Shown here piece by piece: positions 6,312 through 8,863 of a DNA stretch of 8,863 nt. A model generated the notes under the pieces. It had not been told where the DNA came from and made no database searches. It saw only the letters and a list, made by a program, of their open reading frames with translations. Made by a program: the position numbers and the translations under genes. Position 1 is the stretch's first letter. Every line of letters begins with the position of its first letter. This DNA is from Acetofilamentum sp. (GTDB taxonomy: Bacteria > Bacteroidota > Bacteroidia > Bacteroidales > JAFGUD01): NCBI GenBank assembly GCA_020722645.1, contig DYKL01000131.1:1-8863 (forward strand), read 5' to 3'.

Positions 6312-7787
6312 CTATTCAGTTACTTCTTCTGTTTTTTCTTCATTTTTAATGTTAGGTTTTTCAAGCCCATAACCTTTAATTCTGTCTTCACGTTTTAATA
6401 AAAATGCAAAAAGAAGCGATAATATTGTTAAAACAATGAAAATTATCCATGTTTTAGAATAATCCCAAGTTACATTATTATTAGCAATAAATTCTTCCAT
6501 TTTTGTAAATATTTCCTCAGAACTGATTCCGGTAGCTTCAAATTCAGCTCTTTTATCAGCTAACAATTTAACTGTTTCAGGATTGGTTTTATCCAAAACT
6601 TTACCTAAAAGTGTAGGAATACCAAAAAGACCAATATTTTGAACCCAGAATATTAAAGCATAAGCAGTTCCCAATTGTTTTTCGGGAATAATTTTTGGCA
6701 CTGAAGACCACATAGCCGATGGAACAAGGGAGAATGCAACTCCTAAAAATATAATTGATATAATAGCAAAAGCCACACCTGATAATGAAGGAACCCAAAG
6801 AATTAAATGTGCAACAATTATTAAAGCGGCACCAAGATACATAATACTTGCACCTTTACCTTTTTTGTCATAATAAAATCCGAATAAAGGAGTAAGAATA
6901 ATAGTAAAAAATGGAATTAGACCAACCAGAGTCCCTGCCCATTTTTCATCAACACCGAATTTATTAATCATCAAGTTTGGACCGAATTTGTAAAAAGGAA
7001 ATACTGCTGAATAAAACAAAACGCATAAAAGAGCAACATACCAGAAACCTTTGTTAGCAATAATTAGTTTTATATCTGCTAATTGGAATTTTTCGTCATC
7101 TGATAATCCGGTTTTGCTCAATCCTTCTTGTTTATCAATTTTTACATCAAAGAAGAAGTAAATAATGAATAAAACTAAACCAAATAATAACATTGCAACA
7201 CCAATAAAAATATTTGTAGGAATTGAAAAATTAGCGACAATAATCGGTGCTAATGACATTGCAACAAAAGAACCAAGTCGAGCAAATGCCATTTCCATAC
7301 CCATAGCCAAAGCCATTTCTTTTCCTTTGAACCATTTAACAATAATTTTTGAAACAGTTATTCCTGCGTATTCAGTACCGACTCCAAAAATTGCGTAACC
7401 AGATGCGGCAACAAATACTTGTGTTTTTAATCCAAAAATTCCTAATTCTAAGGTTGGATCAATGAATTGGAAAGCGTACCATTTAATTAACGCACCTATA
7501 ACAGAAATTGTAGCAGCAGTAATTGCAGAAATTCTAACTCCTATTTTGTCAAGTAAAATCCCTACAAAAACTAACATAAATATAAAAACATTTAGCCAAC
7601 CATAAGCTCCGGTTACTAAACCAAAATCTGAAGCGGACCAACCATAGGCTTTTACTAACATTGATTGAAGAGGAGAAATTATCTCCTGAAACATATAAGC
7701 CGTAAGCATAGAAAATGCAACAATGCTTAAAACAAGCCATCTCATTCCGGCATTTTCTCTTAATGATTTTGTAAATTTTTCTACCAT
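6312..7787 (-). CDS. MFS transporter resembling MFSD1
   Basis: This 491-residue inner-membrane protein has the two six-helix bundles of the major facilitator superfamily. Hydrophobic segments lie near residues 17-37, 55-77, 86-106, 122-143, 158-180, 188-212, 247-268, 284-305, 315-333, 337-358, 372-395 and 444-465. A charged loop at about 213-245 joins the two halves. The loop after segment 2 (DKIGVR, 80-85) fits the MFS signature. WFKGKEMALAMGM (152-164) and IPEKQLGTAY (367-376) closely resemble segments I recall from vertebrate MFSD1, a lysosomal dipeptide carrier; the bacterial substrate is not shown. A soluble stretch of about 45 residues (400-443, helical, charged) lies between segments 11 and 12, which is longer than usual. 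The C-terminal tail is rich in Glu and Lys. The gene is divergent from the secreted protein at 7913. Other carriers, such as ones for organic acids, cannot be excluded. Confidence 0.88.
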   Translation of the reverse strand: MVEKFTKSLRENAGMRWLVLSIVAFSMLTAYMFQEIISPLQSMLVKAYGWSASDFGLVTGAYGWLNVFIFMLVFVGILLDKIGVRISAITAATISVIGALIKWYAFQFIDPTLELGIFGLKTQVFVAASGYAIFGVGTEYAGITVSKIIVKWFKGKEMALAMGMEMAFARLGSFVAMSLAPIIVANFSIPTNIFIGVAMLLFGLVLFIIYFFFDVKIDKQEGLSKTGLSDDEKFQLADIKLIIANKGFWYVALLCVLFYSAVFPFYKFGPNLMINKFGVDEKWAGTLVGLIPFFTIILTPLFGFYYDKKGKGASIMYLGAALIIVAHLILWVPSLSGVAFAIISIIFLGVAFSLVPSAMWSSVPKIIPEKQLGTAYALIFWVQNIGLFGIPTLLGKVLDKTNPETVKLLADKRAEFEATGISSEEIFTKMEEFIANNNVTWDYSKTWIIFIVLTILSLLFAFLLKREDRIKGYGLEKPNIKNEEKTEEVTE

Positions 7788-7877
7788 TTTATTTGTTTTA
7801 GTTAATTATTTAAGAATTATTAAATTTTTTGGATTAGTGTAATATTTTTTTTAAATTATTGTTTTTTTTTCAGATGC

Positions 7878-7907
7878 CAAAATTAAACATTATGATAAAA
7901 TTTCAAA
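7878..7907 (-). promoter_or_regulatory. Candidate promoter for the MFS transporter gene
   Basis: On the minus strand TAATTTTG (plus 7878-7885) matches the Bacteroidota -7 consensus TAnnTTTG at all fixed positions. A TTTG (plus 7904-7907) lies 18 bp further upstream, slightly closer than the usual 19-21. Transcription would start near 7871, about 83 bp before the transporter start. The element lies just before the start I chose for the divergent gene. High AT content makes chance matches likely. Confidence 0.3.
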
Positions 7908-7912
7908 CAAAT

Positions 7913-8743
7913 ATGAAGTATTTTTTTATTTTTTTTATTTTGAATACTGTAAGTTTTATTAATTTAATGTCTCAAAATACTGATAATCAAGTTAATAATC
8001 TCGTAGTTTTATTCGACAAATTGAAATATTCAAAACTTGATTCTGATATTATTTACCTTTCAAAACAGATTGATTCTGTTTACATTAAATTATTAAATGA
8101 TAAAAAATCTTTTTCTGATTCGTTGACAGAATTAAAGAAATTTTCATCTATATTAAAATCAGAAAACAATAAAGTTAGGATAATTACATGGAACATCTTT
8201 TTAAGCACTGGTATATATAAATATTTTGGCTATATCCAGTTTTATAATGAAAAAAGCGAGGAATATTTTTTTACTAAGCTAAGTGATTTGTCTGATGAGC
8301 TTGAAAATCCGCAAATGCTCGAATTGACAGATAAAAACTGGTATGGATGTCTTTACTATGAAATTATTACAAACTATTATAAAAATAATTATTATTACAC
8401 ATTAATAGGATGGGACGGAAATAATAGTGTTTCTAATAAAAAAATAATAGATGTGTTAAGCATTAAAAATAATAAAGTAGCTTTTGGTTTTGATTTTATT
8501 TTAAACGAAAAAAAATACAAAAGGATTATTTTTGAGTACAATGAAAGGGCATCTATGCTTTTGAGATGGGATAAAAAAAAGAAAATGATAATTTTTGACC
8601 ATCTGGCACCAGAATCACCTAAATATGAAGGTATGTACGAATTTTACGGACCCGATTTTTCATACGATGCAATAGAATTTAAAAAAGGTCAGTGGGTTTT
8701 GCTTGAAGATGTTAAAGTTGTAAATCCAAAAGAAGAAAATTAG
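7913..8743 (+). CDS. Secreted protein of unknown function, Bacteroidota family
   Basis: This 276-residue protein starts with a typical signal peptide: MKYFF, a hydrophobic core of Ile, Phe and Leu, and a likely cleavage near LMS/QN (about 20-21). No lipobox cysteine is present. The mature part begins with a helical segment (about 25-85), then a beta-rich region with VRIITWNIF, KNWYGCLYYEII, YYYTLIGWDGN, KYKRIIFEYNERASMLLRWD, IIFDHLAPESP and FYGPDFSYDAIEFKKGQWVLLED. I recall similar proteins as uncharacterised in Bacteroidales but know no function. The start is uncertain: ATG at 7892 or 7874 and TTG at 7859 are in frame; I chose 7913 because it puts the Lys directly before the hydrophobic core. 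The TAG stop lies within an imperfect copy (8737-8744) of the octamer repeat that follows, so the array begins at or inside the gene's end. The gene is extremely AT-rich. Confidence 0.85.
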   Translation: MKYFFIFFILNTVSFINLMSQNTDNQVNNLVVLFDKLKYSKLDSDIIYLSKQIDSVYIKLLNDKKSFSDSLTELKKFSSILKSENNKVRIITWNIFLSTGIYKYFGYIQFYNEKSEEYFFTKLSDLSDELENPQMLELTDKNWYGCLYYEIITNYYKNNYYYTLIGWDGNNSVSNKKIIDVLSIKNNKVAFGFDFILNEKKYKRIIFEYNERASMLLRWDKKKKMIIFDHLAPESPKYEGMYEFYGPDFSYDAIEFKKGQWVLLEDVKVVNPKEEN

Positions 8744-8744
8744 C

Positions 8745-8863
8745 CAATTAGCCAATTCGTCAATTAGCCAATTAGCCAATTCGTCAATTAGCCAATTCGT
8801 CAATTAGCCAATTAGCCAATTAGCCAATTCGTCAATTAGCCAATTCGTCAATTAGCCAATTAG
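8745..8863. repeat. 8-bp periodic array of at least 15 units, cut by the window edge
   Basis: Octamers of two types alternate without interruption: CAATTAGC (A, 10 copies, the last cut after 7 bases) and CAATTCGT (B, 5 copies). The order is ABAABABAAABABAA. B never follows B. Units 3-8 (8761-8808) and 9-14 (8809-8856) are both AABABA, a perfect 48-bp tandem duplication. A further imperfect unit, AAATTAGC (8737-8744), contains the stop codon of the upstream gene. The array continues beyond the window. Confidence 0.93.

Noticed and set aside
7165..7398. Plus-strand reading frame of 77 codons
   Set aside because: It is antisense to membrane segments of the MFS transporter and has no features of its own.

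Overview
The window is AT-rich and reads like a chromosomal segment of a Bacteroidota (Bacteroidales-like) bacterium. Three things suggest this: the start codons lack Shine-Dalgarno sequences, there are candidate promoters of the Bacteroidota TTG / TAnnTTTG type, and several proteins look like Bacteroidota versions of their families. These include a short MoaA, a MOSC-Mog fusion and a secreted family ending in a YGPDFS-type motif. The assignment rests on recalled family features, not on a search.

Layout. Positions 1-5716 hold a minus-strand block that appears to be one transcription unit. In transcription order it is moeA, moaA (17-bp overlap with moeA), a 426-bp repeat spacer, moaC, a MOSC-MogA fusion gene, and an iron-sulfur L-serine dehydratase with a long extra N-terminal region that runs off the left edge. 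Upstream on the same strand are a small gene of unknown function (5821-6207) and a 12-TM MFS transporter resembling MFSD1 (6312-7787). Divergent from these, on the plus strand, is a secreted protein of unknown function (7913-8743), followed by a repeat array that runs off the right edge.

How the genes work together. MoaA and MoaC convert GTP to cyclic pyranopterin monophosphate. The Mog domain adenylylates molybdopterin and MoeA inserts molybdate. The MOSC domain probably handles a sulfur or cofactor-transfer step. Genes for molybdopterin synthase (moaD/moaE) and for MoeB or MobA are not in the window. The serine dehydratase lies 24 bp downstream of the fusion gene and may be co-transcribed, although no metabolic link is obvious.

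The most unusual content is between the genes. Four separate spacers hold short tandem arrays with strict periods of 7, 8 or 9 bp, each built from a small set of unit variants. The largest has 51 uninterrupted heptamers, uses only six unit types and contains a perfect 133-bp tandem duplication. An octamer array at the right edge has the same design, with a perfect 48-bp duplication. The octamers in front of moaC also place a run of ATG-TAA minimal reading frames directly upstream of its start codon.
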